A DNA stretch of 64,000 nucleotides from Sphaerisporangium krabiense (GTDB lineage Bacteria; Actinomycetota; Actinomycetes; Streptosporangiales; Streptosporangiaceae): NCBI RefSeq assembly GCF_014200435.1, contig NZ_JACHBR010000001.1, forward strand, positions 5,584,001-5,648,000. Reading direction: 5' to 3'. Positions 50,149 through 60,304 of this stretch are shown here, piece after piece. Numbering within the stretch: the stretch's first letter is position 1; every line of letters starts with the position of its first letter. The notes below the pieces were generated by a model. That model did not search any database. It was not told the DNA's origin and saw nothing but the letters and a program-made list of their open reading frames with translations. The translations under genes were made by a program, and so were the position numbers.

Positions 50149-50843
50149 CGTCCGCACCCATCGCCGTGGCCCTCGACGCGCCCGACCTGGAGACGGCGGC
50201 CCGCTGGGCCGCGGCCGTCACCCCGCACGTGAGCACCGTGAAGGTCGGCCTCGAACTCTACCTCCGTTACGGTCCCGACGTGATCGCCTCGGTGCGGGGC
50301 GCCACCGGTGTGCAGGTGTTCCTCGACCTGAAGCTGCACGACATCCCCAACACCGTCGCCGGCGCCGCGCGCGCCGTCGCGCGGCTCAGGCCCGCCATCC
50401 TCACCGTGCACGCCGCGGGCGGCCGCGCGATGATCCGGGCCGCGGTCGAGAACGCCCCGCACACCCGCGTCGCCGCCGTCACGGCCCTGACGTCGCTCTC
50501 AGAGGCCGATCTGGAGCGTATCGGAATCAGGGGACCCTCCGGTGACGCCGTGCGCCGTCTGGCCGTCGAGGCCGTCGGCGCGGGCGCCCAGGCCCTGGTC
50601 TGCTCGCCCCGCGAGGTCGCCGCGGTGCGGGCCGAGGTCGGGCCCGATGTCATGCTCATCACGCCTGGGGTGCGGCCCGCCGGTGCCGAAACCCAGGACC
50701 AGGCAAGAGTAGCGACTCCGGAGCAGGCCGTCGCCGACGGGGCCGATCTTCTCGTGATCGGGCGTCCCATCACCGGCGCCGCCGACCCCGGAGCGGCCGC
50801 CGCGCGCATCGCCGCGGCCCTGCGGCGGGTGCTCCAGGCCTGA
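50145..50843 (+). CDS. pyrF: Orotidine 5'-phosphate decarboxylase
   Basis: 232 residues. [13 protein letters not shown] starts the barrel, [12 protein letters not shown] follows, and [13 protein letters not shown] carries the catalytic Asp-Lys-Asp array. [21 protein letters not shown] and [13 protein letters not shown] bind the phosphate. It converts OMP to UMP. GTG 50145 overlaps the pyrD stop, ending the unbroken pyrR-to-pyrF chain. A 269-base gap with a fresh promoter separates it from the integration host factor gene. Confidence 0.97.
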   Translation: MTSAPIAVALDAPDLETAARWAAAVTPHVSTVKVGLELYLRYGPDVIASVRGATGVQVFLDLKLHDIPNTVAGAARAVARLRPAILTVHAAGGRAMIRAAVENAPHTRVAAVTALTSLSEADLERIGIRGPSGDAVRRLAVEAVGAGAQALVCSPREVAAVRAEVGPDVMLITPGVRPAGAETQDQARVATPEQAVADGADLLVIGRPITGAADPGAAAARIAAALRRVLQA

Positions 50844-51038
50844 CGCGCCGGGCCCCCTTTCGCGGCCCGCGCGGATGGCCGGGAACCGCCTGCGGGGACT
50901 AGCCCGGAGCCGATCGGCCGTCCGGGGATGACTAGCCCGAGAGCGGCCAGTACAGGCGTGTTTTGTCGACGGAATGCGATTCTCCGAACACGAAGAGTGA
51001 TGAAAACAATTTTGTCGGGGGAGAAACTGGGCTTGACG

Positions 51039-51067
51039 TTGCTTGAAGGCCCAAGACCAGCTAGTTT
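51039..51067 (+). promoter_or_regulatory. Predicted promoter of the integration host factor gene
   Basis: TTGCTT (51039-51044), a 17-base spacer and TAGTTT (51062-51067) stand about 45 bases before GTG 51113. The surrounding 150 bases are unusually AT-rich (for example AAAACAATTTTGTC at 51002-51015), as expected for a strong, highly expressed promoter region. Confidence 0.45.
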
Positions 51068-51112
51068 CCCCTCCCGTCCGAGTACATCGACAGAAATTCG
51101 AGGTGACCCGGC

Positions 51113-51436
51113 GTGGCTCTTCCTCCCCTGACCCCCGAGCAGCGCGCCGCAGCCCTGGAGAAGGCTGCCAAAGCCCGCAAAGAGCGTGCCGAGGTCAAGA
51201 ACCGGCTCAAGCACGGCGCGGTTTCTCTGGCTGAGGTGCTGAAGGATGGTCAGACCGACGACGTCATCGGCAAGATGAAGGTGTCGGCACTTTTGGAGTC
51301 GCTCCCCGGCGTGGGCAAGGTCCGCGCCAAGCAGCTGATGGAGAGGCTCGGTATCGCCGAGTCCCGCCGCGTGCGGGGTCTCGGCGCGAACCAGCGGGCC
51401 GCTCTGGAGCGCGAGTTCGGCGGCGCCGAGAGCTGA
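51113..51436 (+). CDS. ihf: Actinobacterial integration host factor (sIHF/mIHF)
   Basis: 107 residues, basic. [31 protein letters not shown] starts the helical arm; [47 protein letters not shown] contains the helix-two-turns-helix DNA-binding part. It is the nucleoid protein needed for phage integration in mycobacteria and for chromosome organisation and development in Streptomyces. GAGGTGA lies six bases before GTG 51113. It is placed between pyrF and gmk as in Streptomyces. Confidence 0.97.
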   Translation: MALPPLTPEQRAAALEKAAKARKERAEVKNRLKHGAVSLAEVLKDGQTDDVIGKMKVSALLESLPGVGKVRAKQLMERLGIAESRRVRGLGANQRAALEREFGGAES

Positions 51437-51557
51437 TCTCGGCCGGCTGGAACAGAGATCACGGGGGTGTGGAGTGACCGGTACGTCCTGGCCCGAAGAG
51501 GGCGGCGTCCAACGGGCGCCCGTTTTCGGGGGGTTCGGGACACGTGGCGGTGACTCC

Positions 51558-52151
51558 ATGCCTTCCACCGGCAGTCCGGAGGCGGCGCATGTCTCCTCCG
51601 GACCGGCGGGCAAGCGCCTGACGGTCCTCTCCGGGCCGTCCGGCGTGGGAAAGTCCACGGTCGTCGCCGAGCTTCGGCGGTCCCACCCCGAGGTGTGGCT
51701 GTCGGTCTCGGTGACCACCAGGGCCCCCCGGCCCGGCGAGACGCACGGCGTCGAGTACTACTTCGTCGCCGGCGACGAATTCGACCGCATGGTCGCCGCG
51801 GGCGAGCTCCTCGAATGGGCGGAGTTCGCCGGCAACAGGTACGGAACGCCCCGGGCGCCCGTGGAGCGCAAGCTCGCGGACGGCGTCCCCACGCTCCTGG
51901 AGATCGACCTCCAGGGCGCCCGGCAGGTCCGTGAGTCCATGCCCGAGGCGCTGCTGGTCTTCCTGGCCCCGCCGAGCTGGGAAGAGCTGGAGAGCCGCCT
52001 GCGCGGGCGTGGCACAGAGCCCGAGGACGTCATCACGCGCCGCCTGGCCGCCGGCCGCGTCGAGCTCGCCGCCGAGAAGGAGTTCGACGTCTCGCTGGTC
52101 AACACGGCCGTCGGCGACGTGTGCGCCCGGCTGATAGCCTTGATGACGTGA
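51558..52151 (+). CDS. gmk: Guanylate kinase
   Basis: 197 residues. [16 protein letters not shown] is the P-loop; [22 protein letters not shown] binds [17 protein letters not shown] and [14 protein letters not shown] follow. It phosphorylates GMP to GDP. The frame runs open to GTG 51474, whose 28 extra residues have poor coding character; ATG 51558 gives the usual length, though its ribosome site is weak. GTG 51474 remains possible. It is followed 105 bases later by rpoZ. Confidence 0.95.
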   Translation: MPSTGSPEAAHVSSGPAGKRLTVLSGPSGVGKSTVVAELRRSHPEVWLSVSVTTRAPRPGETHGVEYYFVAGDEFDRMVAAGELLEWAEFAGNRYGTPRAPVERKLADGVPTLLEIDLQGARQVRESMPEALLVFLAPPSWEELESRLRGRGTEPEDVITRRLAAGRVELAAEKEFDVSLVNTAVGDVCARLIALMT

Positions 52152-52256
52152 CGATCGGCCCGTGCGCGCGTCCGGCGCGCCCGTGAGGCTTGGTATTCTG
52201 CAAGGCCGGGACCGATCCTCCGATCGATCCGACATCCCGACTGAGAGGCCGACGAC

Positions 52257-52520
52257 GTGGCCGGCACCGCCCCGCTTGCCGAAGGCATCACCAACCCGCC
52301 GATCGACCAGCTGCTTGAGGTCGTCGACAGCAAGTACAGCCTGGTCATCATGGGCGCGAAGCGGGCGCGCCAGATCAACGCCTACTACTCCCAGCTCGGC
52401 GAGGGCCTTCTGGAGTACGTCGGGCCGCTCGTGGAGACGCACGCCCAGGAGAAGCCCCTCTCCATCGCGCTGCGCGAGATCTCCGAGGGCCTGCTGACCT
52501 CCGAGGCCATCGAGGGCTGA
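52257..52520 (+). CDS. rpoZ: RNA polymerase omega subunit
   Basis: 87 residues. [40 protein letters not shown] is the family core that clamps the beta-prime C-terminus; the ending [16 protein letters not shown] is typical of actinobacteria. It helps assemble RNA polymerase. GTG 52257 is the only plausible start (GAGAGG upstream). Set between gmk and coaBC, the usual order. Confidence 0.96.
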   Translation: MAGTAPLAEGITNPPIDQLLEVVDSKYSLVIMGAKRARQINAYYSQLGEGLLEYVGPLVETHAQEKPLSIALREISEGLLTSEAIEG

Positions 52521-52549
52521 CCTCGACCCGTCCGCCGCGCGCCCCCGTG

Positions 52550-53770
52550 ATGAACACCCAGGCCTCCGCCGGGCCGAGCGTCGTTCTCGGTGTGGGCGCG
52601 GGCATCGCGGCGTACAAGGCCTGCGAGCTGCTGCGGCTGTTCACCGAGTCGGGCCACGACGTCCGCGTCGTCCCCACGCGGGACGCTCTGCGGTTCGTCG
52701 GCGAGCCCACCTGGGCCGCCCTCTCCGGCAACCCCGTGACCAGCGAGGTCTGGGAGTCCGTCCACGAGGTGCCGCACGTCCGCATCGGGCAGGCGGCCGA
52801 CCTGGTGGTGGTCGCGCCCGCCACGGCCGACATCCTCGCCAGGGCCGCGCACGGCCTCGCCGGTGACCTGCTCACCAACACCCTGCTGACCGCCCGCTGC
52901 CCGGTCGTCTTCGCCCCGGCGATGCACACCGAGATGTGGGAGCACCCCGCCACCCGCGCCAACGTCGCCACCCTGCGCGAGCGCGGCTGCCTGGTCATCG
53001 ACCCCGCCGTAGGGCGGCTGACCGGCGCCGACACCGGCCGGGGGCGCCTGCCGGACCCCGCCGCGATCTTCGAGGTCTGCCGCGGTGTCCTGTCCGGCCG
53101 CGGGGCCGACCTGGCGGGCCGCCACGTCGTCGTCTCCGCCGGCGGCACCCGCGAGGCCATCGACCCGGTGCGGTTCATCGGCAACCGGTCCTCGGGCCTG
53201 CAGGGGTACGCGCTGGCGCGCACGGCCGTCGCGCGCGGCGCCTGCGTCACGCTGGTGGCCGCCAACGTGGCGCTGCCCGATCCGGCGGGCGCCACGGTGG
53301 TGCGGGTGGAGTCCGCGCTCGCCCTGCGGGAGGCCGTCCTCGAGGCCGCGGGGAGCGCCGACGCGGTGGTGATGGCGGCGGCGGTCGCCGACTTCCGGCC
53401 CGCCGCGCGCAGCGACTCCAAGATCAAGAAGTCGTCGGCGGATCCCGAACCCATTCATCTCACGAAAAATCCGGACATCCTCGCCGAGTTGTGCGACCTG
53501 CGCCGCGCGGGGCGCCGGCCCTGGCCCGAGGTCATCGCCGGATTCGCCGCCGAGACCGACGACGTCCTCGCCAACGGTCAGGCCAAGCTCGCCCGCAAGG
53601 GCTGCGACCTGCTCGTCGTCAACCAGGTCGGCGAGAACCTCGCCTTCGGCACCCCCGACAACGCCGCCGTGATCCTCGTCGCGGGCGGCGACCCGGTCGA
53701 GGTGCCGCGCGGCCCCAAGGAGGGGCTGGCCGACGTCGTCTGGGACCTCGTGGCCGCCCGCCTCGCCTGA
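52550..53770 (+). CDS. coaBC: Bifunctional phosphopantothenoylcysteine decarboxylase/synthase
   Basis: 406 residues. The CoaC half (1-180) binds FMN, with GVGAGIAAYKACELLRLF, PHVRIGQAADLVVVAPATA and the active-site APAMHTEMW (His where E. coli has Asn, common in actinobacteria). The CoaB half (from about 190) has SAGGTREAIDPVRFIGNRSSG, the KIKK nucleotide loop and AETDD. Together they convert 4'-phosphopantothenate and cysteine to 4'-phosphopantetheine in CoA synthesis. ATG 52550 is used; GTG 52547 directly before it is an alternative. Confidence 0.95.
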   Translation: MNTQASAGPSVVLGVGAGIAAYKACELLRLFTESGHDVRVVPTRDALRFVGEPTWAALSGNPVTSEVWESVHEVPHVRIGQAADLVVVAPATADILARAAHGLAGDLLTNTLLTARCPVVFAPAMHTEMWEHPATRANVATLRERGCLVIDPAVGRLTGADTGRGRLPDPAAIFEVCRGVLSGRGADLAGRHVVVSAGGTREAIDPVRFIGNRSSGLQGYALARTAVARGACVTLVAANVALPDPAGATVVRVESALALREAVLEAAGSADAVVMAAAVADFRPAARSDSKIKKSSADPEPIHLTKNPDILAELCDLRRAGRRPWPEVIAGFAAETDDVLANGQAKLARKGCDLLVVNQVGENLAFGTPDNAAVILVAGGDPVEVPRGPKEGLADVVWDLVAARLA

Positions 53771-53871
53771 GCCGCCCGCCCCCGTTTTGATGAGTCCTGC
53801 TCATGACGGCTTGATGGCGGCCGGTTCCCGGCGGATACTCCGGGAGGATGCCGGAGTGAGAGGGCCACGCG

Positions 53872-54240
53872 ATGCCGGTGACCGCCACGGTGCGACAACG
53901 CTGCCGATCCCTGTTGCCCCAGGGTGAGGAACTGCACTACGTCTTCCCCGCCACCCTCACCGGATCGGGCGGCGCCTCCCACTACCTCGTCGTGGTGACC
54001 GGCCTGTCGGTCACCGTGCTCGCCACCAAGCTGTTCACCCGCGACGAACCCGCCGTCGTCTGGGCGCGCTACCCCCGCCGCACCCGCCTCGGCCCCGTAC
54101 GGCACGACTCGCGGCCCGCGATCCGGCTCGGCGACACCCTGTTCGAGGTCGAGGCCGAGTACGTCCCCGTCATCGCGGCGGCCGACGCCGAGGCGTTCTC
54201 GCCCGCGGACCTGCCCAAGGACCCGCTTCCCGATCTCTAG
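53872..54240 (+). CDS. Hypothetical protein, possibly PH-like beta fold
   Basis: 122 residues, not recognised with certainty. YVFPATLTGSGGASHYLVVVTGLSVTVLATKLFTRDEPAVVWARYPRRTRLGPV is an alternating beta pattern like small actinobacterial proteins with a bacterial pleckstrin-homology-like fold. There is no signal peptide, membrane segment or Cys pair. The C-terminal 25 residues are acidic and proline-containing. It lies alone between coaBC and metK in the same direction and may be co-transcribed with coaBC after 101 bases. Confidence 0.7.
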   Translation: MPVTATVRQRCRSLLPQGEELHYVFPATLTGSGGASHYLVVVTGLSVTVLATKLFTRDEPAVVWARYPRRTRLGPVRHDSRPAIRLGDTLFEVEAEYVPVIAAADAEAFSPADLPKDPLPDL

Positions 54241-54363
54241 GCCCCGCCACGCCGTGAGACGGTTGCGCGGCGCCGCACCTCGTCGGGCTAAACTCGGCGC
54301 AGCGCCTTGGCCGTCCAAGCCAATGCCACGACGTCAGCAGCCGCTGCATGAGGAGCCTGTGAG

Positions 54364-55557
<1,194 letters not shown>

Positions 55558-55598
55558 CCCACGCCTCACAGCGCCGCGAGCTCTGTGAGCGCTCGGCA

Positions 55599-55674
55599 CC
55601 GGTCCCCGGCTCGGGGACCGGGCATGGTCTGCGCGTGTGAGGCATCGGACTCCGGTCGCCGGAGTCCGATGCCT
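55599..55674 (+). terminator. Tandem terminator hairpins after metK
   Basis: Hairpin 1 pairs CCGGTCCCC with GGGGACCGG (55599-55621, loop GGCTC). Hairpin 2 pairs AGGCATCGGACTCCGG with CCGGAGTCCGATGCCT (55640-55674), a perfect 16-bp stem with a three-base loop. Together they should stop metK transcription before priA. Hairpin 2 is one of the strongest in the window. Confidence 0.75.
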
Positions 55675-55740
55675 CCGTCGTCCCGCGGGTCGCGGCGCGG
55701 GCGGCGGTTCCCGCTCTGACCAGGCGATAGTGTGTTCGAT

Positions 55741-58362
55741 ATGCGGCCTCATCAATCCTCGGAGGCGACCACGGGCTCCGGCCGCGACGGTGCGCCGGCG
55801 ACGTCGTCCCGCGACGCCCGCCCGGAGGACGCGGGGGCGCTGCTGCCGCTGGACGCCGTGGGAGGGCGCCGGGGAACCGGTGGCGGCGAGGGGGCCGGGC
55901 ACGCGGCGGCCAAGGGCGCGCCCGTGGCCGCGCGGGAGCTGCCCGTGGCCCGGGTGCTGGTGGACACCTCGCTGGCGCACCTCGACCGTCCCTTCGACTA
56001 TCTCGTCCCCGAGGCGATGGCCGCCGAGGCCGTGCCCGGCTGCCGGGTGAGGGTCCGCTTCGCCGGAAAGCTCACCGACGGCCTCGTCCTGGAACGGGCC
56101 GCCTCCACCGAGCACGAGGGAAGGCTCACGCCCCTGGAGCGCGTGGTCTCCCCGGAGCCGGTGCTGACCCCGCGGATCGCCGCCCTGTGCCGCGCCGTGG
56201 CCGACCGCTACGCGGGCACCATGTCCGACGTCCTGCGCCTGGCCATCCCCCCGAGACACGCCAAGGTCGAATCCGAACCCCAGAACCCTCCCCCCGGAGC
56301 TCCGGCCCCCACGACCCTCCCGCCCTCGTCACCCGCGTCCCCCCAGCCGTCCTCCCCGCTCGCGGCCGTCCGGCTGCCTTCCGGGGCCACCCGCCCGTCT
56401 TCCGTGCCAGAGGGCTCCCGTCCCTCCTCCGGGCTCGGGAGCGTCCGGCCCGTGGACGGCGGAGCACCGCCGCCGGAGCGGGGCGCGGAGGGACGGCAGG
56501 AGTCCCAGGGGGAGCGGATCACCGGGGGCGGGGACGACCCGTTGCCGGGGGTTTGGGGCGAGTACGTCGCGGGGCCGGGGTTCGTGCAGGCGCTCGCCGA
56601 GGGGCGGGGGGTTCGGGCGGTGTGGACGGCGCTGCCGGGGGTCGGTGAGGACGGCGGGCCCACGTGGCCCGAGGGCGTCGCGCTCGCCGTCCTCGCGACC
56701 GTTCGGGCCGGCAAGGGCGCGCTGGTGGTGGTCCCGGACGGCAAGGACGTCGCGCTGGTGGACGCCGCGCTGACCCGCGTGCTCGGCGAGGGCGCGCACG
56801 TCGCCCTGACCGCCGGCCTCGGCCCCGCCGAGCGCTACCGCCGCTGGCTGAAGGTGCTGCGCGGCCAGGTGCGCGTGGTCGCGGGCGCCCGCGCCGCCAC
56901 GTTCGCGCCCGTCCACGATCTCGGCCTGGTGGTGATCTGGGACGACGGCGACGACCTGCACGCCGAGCGGCTGGCCCCCTACCCCCACACCCGCGAGGTG
57001 CTCGCCCTGCGCGCCCACCAGACCGGCGCGGCCATGCTCGTCGGCGGGCACGCCCGCACGGCCGAGGCGACACGGCTGGTCGCCACCGGCTGGGCCCACC
57101 CGATCGGCCCCGCCCGCGAGACCGTCAGGCGGCACGCCCCCCGGGTCCGCCCGGCGGGCGACGACGCCGAGCTGGCCAGGGACGCCGCCGCCCGCGCCGC
57201 CCGCCTGCCCACCCTGGCCTGGTCGGTGCTCAGGACCGGCCTGGAGTCGGGGCCCGTGCTCATCCAGGTGCCGCGCCGCGGGTACCTGCCCGCCCTGGCC
57301 TGCCAGGCGTGCCGCACGCCCGCCCGCTGCGTCCAGACCCCGCCGCTCGCCGGCCTCCCGCCCGAGGCACCGGCGCCGCGCGGGACGCCCGACCCGTCCA
57401 TCCCGCAGCCCGGCCGCAGGCGGGCCCCGGCCGCCGCCGCGCCCGCCCCGCGCCCGTCCCTGGAAGGCTCCGCCTGGGGCCTGGCCGGCGTCCCGGTGGC
57501 CCGCGAGCTGTTCGGGGACATGGCGGACCCGCAGGACGCGGCGGCGGCGGCCGTCATGCGGTTCATGCCGGTGCCGCTGTGCGGGGGGCCGCTGGCGCTG
57601 CGCGGCGGCCACTCCGCCCCCTACTGCCGCTGGTGCGGCCGTATCGCGGGCCTGTGGCGCTGCCAGATCTGCGGCAACAACCGGCTGCGCGCCCTGGTGG
57701 TGGGCGCGCGCCGCACCGCCGAGGAGCTCGGCCGCGCCTTCCCGTCCGTCCCGGTCAGGACCTCGGGCCGCGACTCGGTGCTCGCCACGGTCGGCTCCTC
57801 GCGGGCCCTGGTCGTGGCCACCCCGGGCGCGGAGCCCGTCCCCAAGGGCGGGTACGCCGCCGCCGTGCTGCTGGACGGCTGGGCCATGCTGGGCCGTCCC
57901 GACCTGCGCGCCGCCGAGGAGACGCTGCGGCGGTGGATGAACGCGGCGGCGCTGCTGCGGCCGGGCGCCGAGCTGGTCGTGCTCGCCGACGCATCGCTGC
58001 CGGTCGTGCAGGCCCTGGTCCGCTGGGACCCGGTGACGCACGCCGAGCGCGAGCTGGCCGAGCGGGCGGCGCTGGGCTTCCCGCCCGCCGTGCGCATGGC
58101 CACGCTGACCGGCCCGCCGGCGGCGGTCCGCGACATGGCGGCCGGTCTCGGCCTGCCGGAGGGCGCGCAGGTCCTCGGCCCCGTGCCCGTCGAGGCGCCG
58201 CGGGGCCGCCCGGCCGAGCCGGAGGAGCGCCTGATGGTCCGCGTGCCGCGCGGGGCCGAGGCGGCGCTCGCCAGGGCGCTGAAGGGCGCGGCCGGGGTGA
58301 GGGCCGCGCGCAAGGCCCCTGACCTGGTCCGGGTGTGTATGGACCCCATGGATCTGGTCTGA
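55741..58362 (+). CDS. priA: PriA-type primosomal protein N', helicase-degenerate
   Basis: 873 residues. ELPVARVLVDTSLAHLDRPFDYLVPE is the PriA 3'-DNA-binding domain start. A long Pro/Ser insertion (about 180-265) follows. The helicase core lacks Walker A (VRAGKGALVVVPDG instead of GxxGxGKT), and the DEAH box reads VIWDDGDDLH. Zinc-binding pairs CQAC, CRWCG and CQICGNN remain. Actinobacterial PriA proteins are known to lack helicase motifs and probably act only in primosome loading. TAGTGT at 55727-55732 lies eight bases before ATG 55741, suggesting a leaderless message. Confidence 0.9.
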   Translation: MRPHQSSEATTGSGRDGAPATSSRDARPEDAGALLPLDAVGGRRGTGGGEGAGHAAAKGAPVAARELPVARVLVDTSLAHLDRPFDYLVPEAMAAEAVPGCRVRVRFAGKLTDGLVLERAASTEHEGRLTPLERVVSPEPVLTPRIAALCRAVADRYAGTMSDVLRLAIPPRHAKVESEPQNPPPGAPAPTTLPPSSPASPQPSSPLAAVRLPSGATRPSSVPEGSRPSSGLGSVRPVDGGAPPPERGAEGRQESQGERITGGGDDPLPGVWGEYVAGPGFVQALAEGRGVRAVWTALPGVGEDGGPTWPEGVALAVLATVRAGKGALVVVPDGKDVALVDAALTRVLGEGAHVALTAGLGPAERYRRWLKVLRGQVRVVAGARAATFAPVHDLGLVVIWDDGDDLHAERLAPYPHTREVLALRAHQTGAAMLVGGHARTAEATRLVATGWAHPIGPARETVRRHAPRVRPAGDDAELARDAAARAARLPTLAWSVLRTGLESGPVLIQVPRRGYLPALACQACRTPARCVQTPPLAGLPPEAPAPRGTPDPSIPQPGRRRAPAAAAPAPRPSLEGSAWGLAGVPVARELFGDMADPQDAAAAAVMRFMPVPLCGGPLALRGGHSAPYCRWCGRIAGLWRCQICGNNRLRALVVGARRTAEELGRAFPSVPVRTSGRDSVLATVGSSRALVVATPGAEPVPKGGYAAAVLLDGWAMLGRPDLRAAEETLRRWMNAAALLRPGAELVVLADASLPVVQALVRWDPVTHAERELAERAALGFPPAVRMATLTGPPAAVRDMAAGLGLPEGAQVLGPVPVEAPRGRPAEPEERLMVRVPRGAEAALARALKGAAGVRAARKAPDLVRVCMDPMDLV

Positions 58363-58412
58363 CCGCAGCTCGCCGATTCGCGGGGCTGATAGCGAGCCGT
58401 TAGTTTCTCCCT

Positions 58413-60128
58413 GTGTCGATCGAATGGGTGAACGGGGCCATCGAGGAGATCCGGGCGTGGGGGCGCTCCAACGGGGTGGTGGTGGACGCCGATGAGATCC
58501 GGCTCCTGTGCGACTACGCCAGCGACTATCTGGACGTGAAGGAGCTCGCCGACTTCGCGCCCGTGACCTTCGAGCGGCTCCTGCTCGACATCTATCCCCG
58601 CAAGGTCATCGCGCCCCCCGAGAGCGCGGCCGAGACCGTCGCCGCGTCGCGTACTCTGGTCGACTTCCTGCTGGACAGCGGGGAGATCGGCACCAAGATG
58701 GCCGCCCGCATGCGCGCCAAGATCGACGAGATCGCGCCGGAGATGCCGGCCGCGCTCGCCGACACCACCAAGTTCGGCATGGCCAAGAGCATGTTCGGGG
58801 CGATGGGCGCCGACGCCCTGGAGGCCGGCACGCCGTACGTCGCCACCGACGATCTCGTCGCCGCGCCGCGCCGCCCGAGGTCCGACGACGGCGCCGGGGA
58901 CTGCGACTGCCCGGCGTGCGCCCCTCTGCCCGCCGTGCGCCTGGCGCCGCCGCAGGAGGTCGCACAGGGCGCGCGGGAGGCCGGCCTGCTCCGCGAGGCC
59001 CAGCTGCTGGTGGCCTGGATGCTGGAAGGCGGCCGGGTCCCGACCGTGAAGGGGACGCTGCGGGTGAGGGACGCCGCGCGCGCCGCCCGCGAGCTCGGCC
59101 TGACCGCCCCCGCCCTGGCCTGGGACGCCGCGCTGGCGATCGGCCTGGCGGAGGTCTCCGGCCGGGCGCTGACCGCGCCACGAGGCACCGAGCCGCTGCC
59201 GGACCGCGACGACGAGACGGTCCTGGACCTGTGGGCGGGCGTCGTCGCGTTCCTGACCGGCGGCTCGGAGGCGGACGTCACCGGCTTCGCGCCCGTCGAC
59301 CGCGAACTGTACGGCGTGCACGACATGCTGTACCGGGCGCAGGCGCCGCTGGAGGTGGCCGCGCTGCGCGAGTACCTGGAGGACACCTGGGCCGGGGACG
59401 GCCCTCAGGCGGGCGAGGAGCTGGACGCGGGCCTCGCGGCCGCGCTGGACGTCCTGGCGCGCTGCGGCACGGTCGAGCACGACGGCGAGGCCGTGCGGCT
59501 CACCGCGCACGGCCGGTGGGGGCTGCGCGAGGTGTTCACCCGCATGGGCCTGGCCGCGCCGGTCGCCCCCGACCCGGCCGAGGGCGACGCCGCCGCGCTG
59601 GTCGCCCTGCTGGTGGAGGGCCACCCGGCCTGGCTCGCCGAGCAGGACATCGCCGCCTGGCTCGGCAGGCGGGAGCCGGAGGAGGCGGCGGGCGAGCTGC
59701 TGGCCGCCGTCCAAGGGGGCGAGGCCGCCGCGCGCGGGGTCGCGCTGACGATCGTCGACCGGCTCGGCCCCGAGGCCGCGCCCGCGGTGCGCGACGTCCT
59801 GGACGACCCCTGCCTGCGCCCCCACGCGCTCGTCTGGCTGGCCTCGCACGACATGGAGGCCCCCGCGCCGACGCCGCGGGAGGCGCTGTGGGCGGGCGTG
59901 GACACCCTGGCCTTCGCGCTGGCCCGCGAGGCCGACGATCCGGACGAGATCGCGAGGAGCCTCGCCCAGTCGGCGCCGTCGGCGCAGGTCATCGAGGACA
60001 TGTGGCAGGTGGACCACCCGGACGTCGCCGAGGTGCTCGACCTGCTCGGGCGCCACCTTCCGGACCGGGCTCTGGCCAAGGCGGCGCGCAAGGCCGCGTT
60101 CAAGGCGCGCTCCCGCGGCATCCACTGA
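58413..60128 (+). CDS. Uncharacterised protein with CxC-x2-C motif and basic tail (long paralogue)
   Basis: 571 residues, not recognised. The N-terminal domain (about 1-150, SIEWVNGAIEEIRAWGRSNG) has no counterpart in the neighbour gene. Then come CDCPAC (near 167-172), a helical region with HTH-like LRVRDAARAARELGLTAPALAWDAAL, and a repeat-like alpha region ending LAKAARKAAFKARSRGIH. The basic tail and the CxC-x2-C motif recur in the gene at 60305. TAGTTT about six bases before GTG 58413 suggests its own leaderless transcript. The C-terminal segment resembles HEAT-type repeats, but this is weak. Confidence 0.75.
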   Translation: MSIEWVNGAIEEIRAWGRSNGVVVDADEIRLLCDYASDYLDVKELADFAPVTFERLLLDIYPRKVIAPPESAAETVAASRTLVDFLLDSGEIGTKMAARMRAKIDEIAPEMPAALADTTKFGMAKSMFGAMGADALEAGTPYVATDDLVAAPRRPRSDDGAGDCDCPACAPLPAVRLAPPQEVAQGAREAGLLREAQLLVAWMLEGGRVPTVKGTLRVRDAARAARELGLTAPALAWDAALAIGLAEVSGRALTAPRGTEPLPDRDDETVLDLWAGVVAFLTGGSEADVTGFAPVDRELYGVHDMLYRAQAPLEVAALREYLEDTWAGDGPQAGEELDAGLAAALDVLARCGTVEHDGEAVRLTAHGRWGLREVFTRMGLAAPVAPDPAEGDAAALVALLVEGHPAWLAEQDIAAWLGRREPEEAAGELLAAVQGGEAAARGVALTIVDRLGPEAAPAVRDVLDDPCLRPHALVWLASHDMEAPAPTPREALWAGVDTLAFALAREADDPDEIARSLAQSAPSAQVIEDMWQVDHPDVAEVLDLLGRHLPDRALAKAARKAAFKARSRGIH

Positions 60129-60304
60129 CCCCACGCCGAACCCGGTGAAGGCCGCGCGGAGAGCCCGCGCCGGAGCCGTGCCAGGGCCGCGCCCCGGCGT
60201 GCTTTGAGCGTTCTTCGCCGGACGGACGGGCGCCGGTGTGGTGATCATGCCGAACGTCCGCGGACCCGTCATCGGGTGTGGCTGGTGTGGAGTAAGTTGC
60301 CTGA

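Noticed and set aside
54241-54363. SAM riboswitch before metK
   Set aside because: Small hairpins are present (TTGGC/GCCAA and GCAGC/GCTGC), but none of the known SAM riboswitch cores could be recognised.
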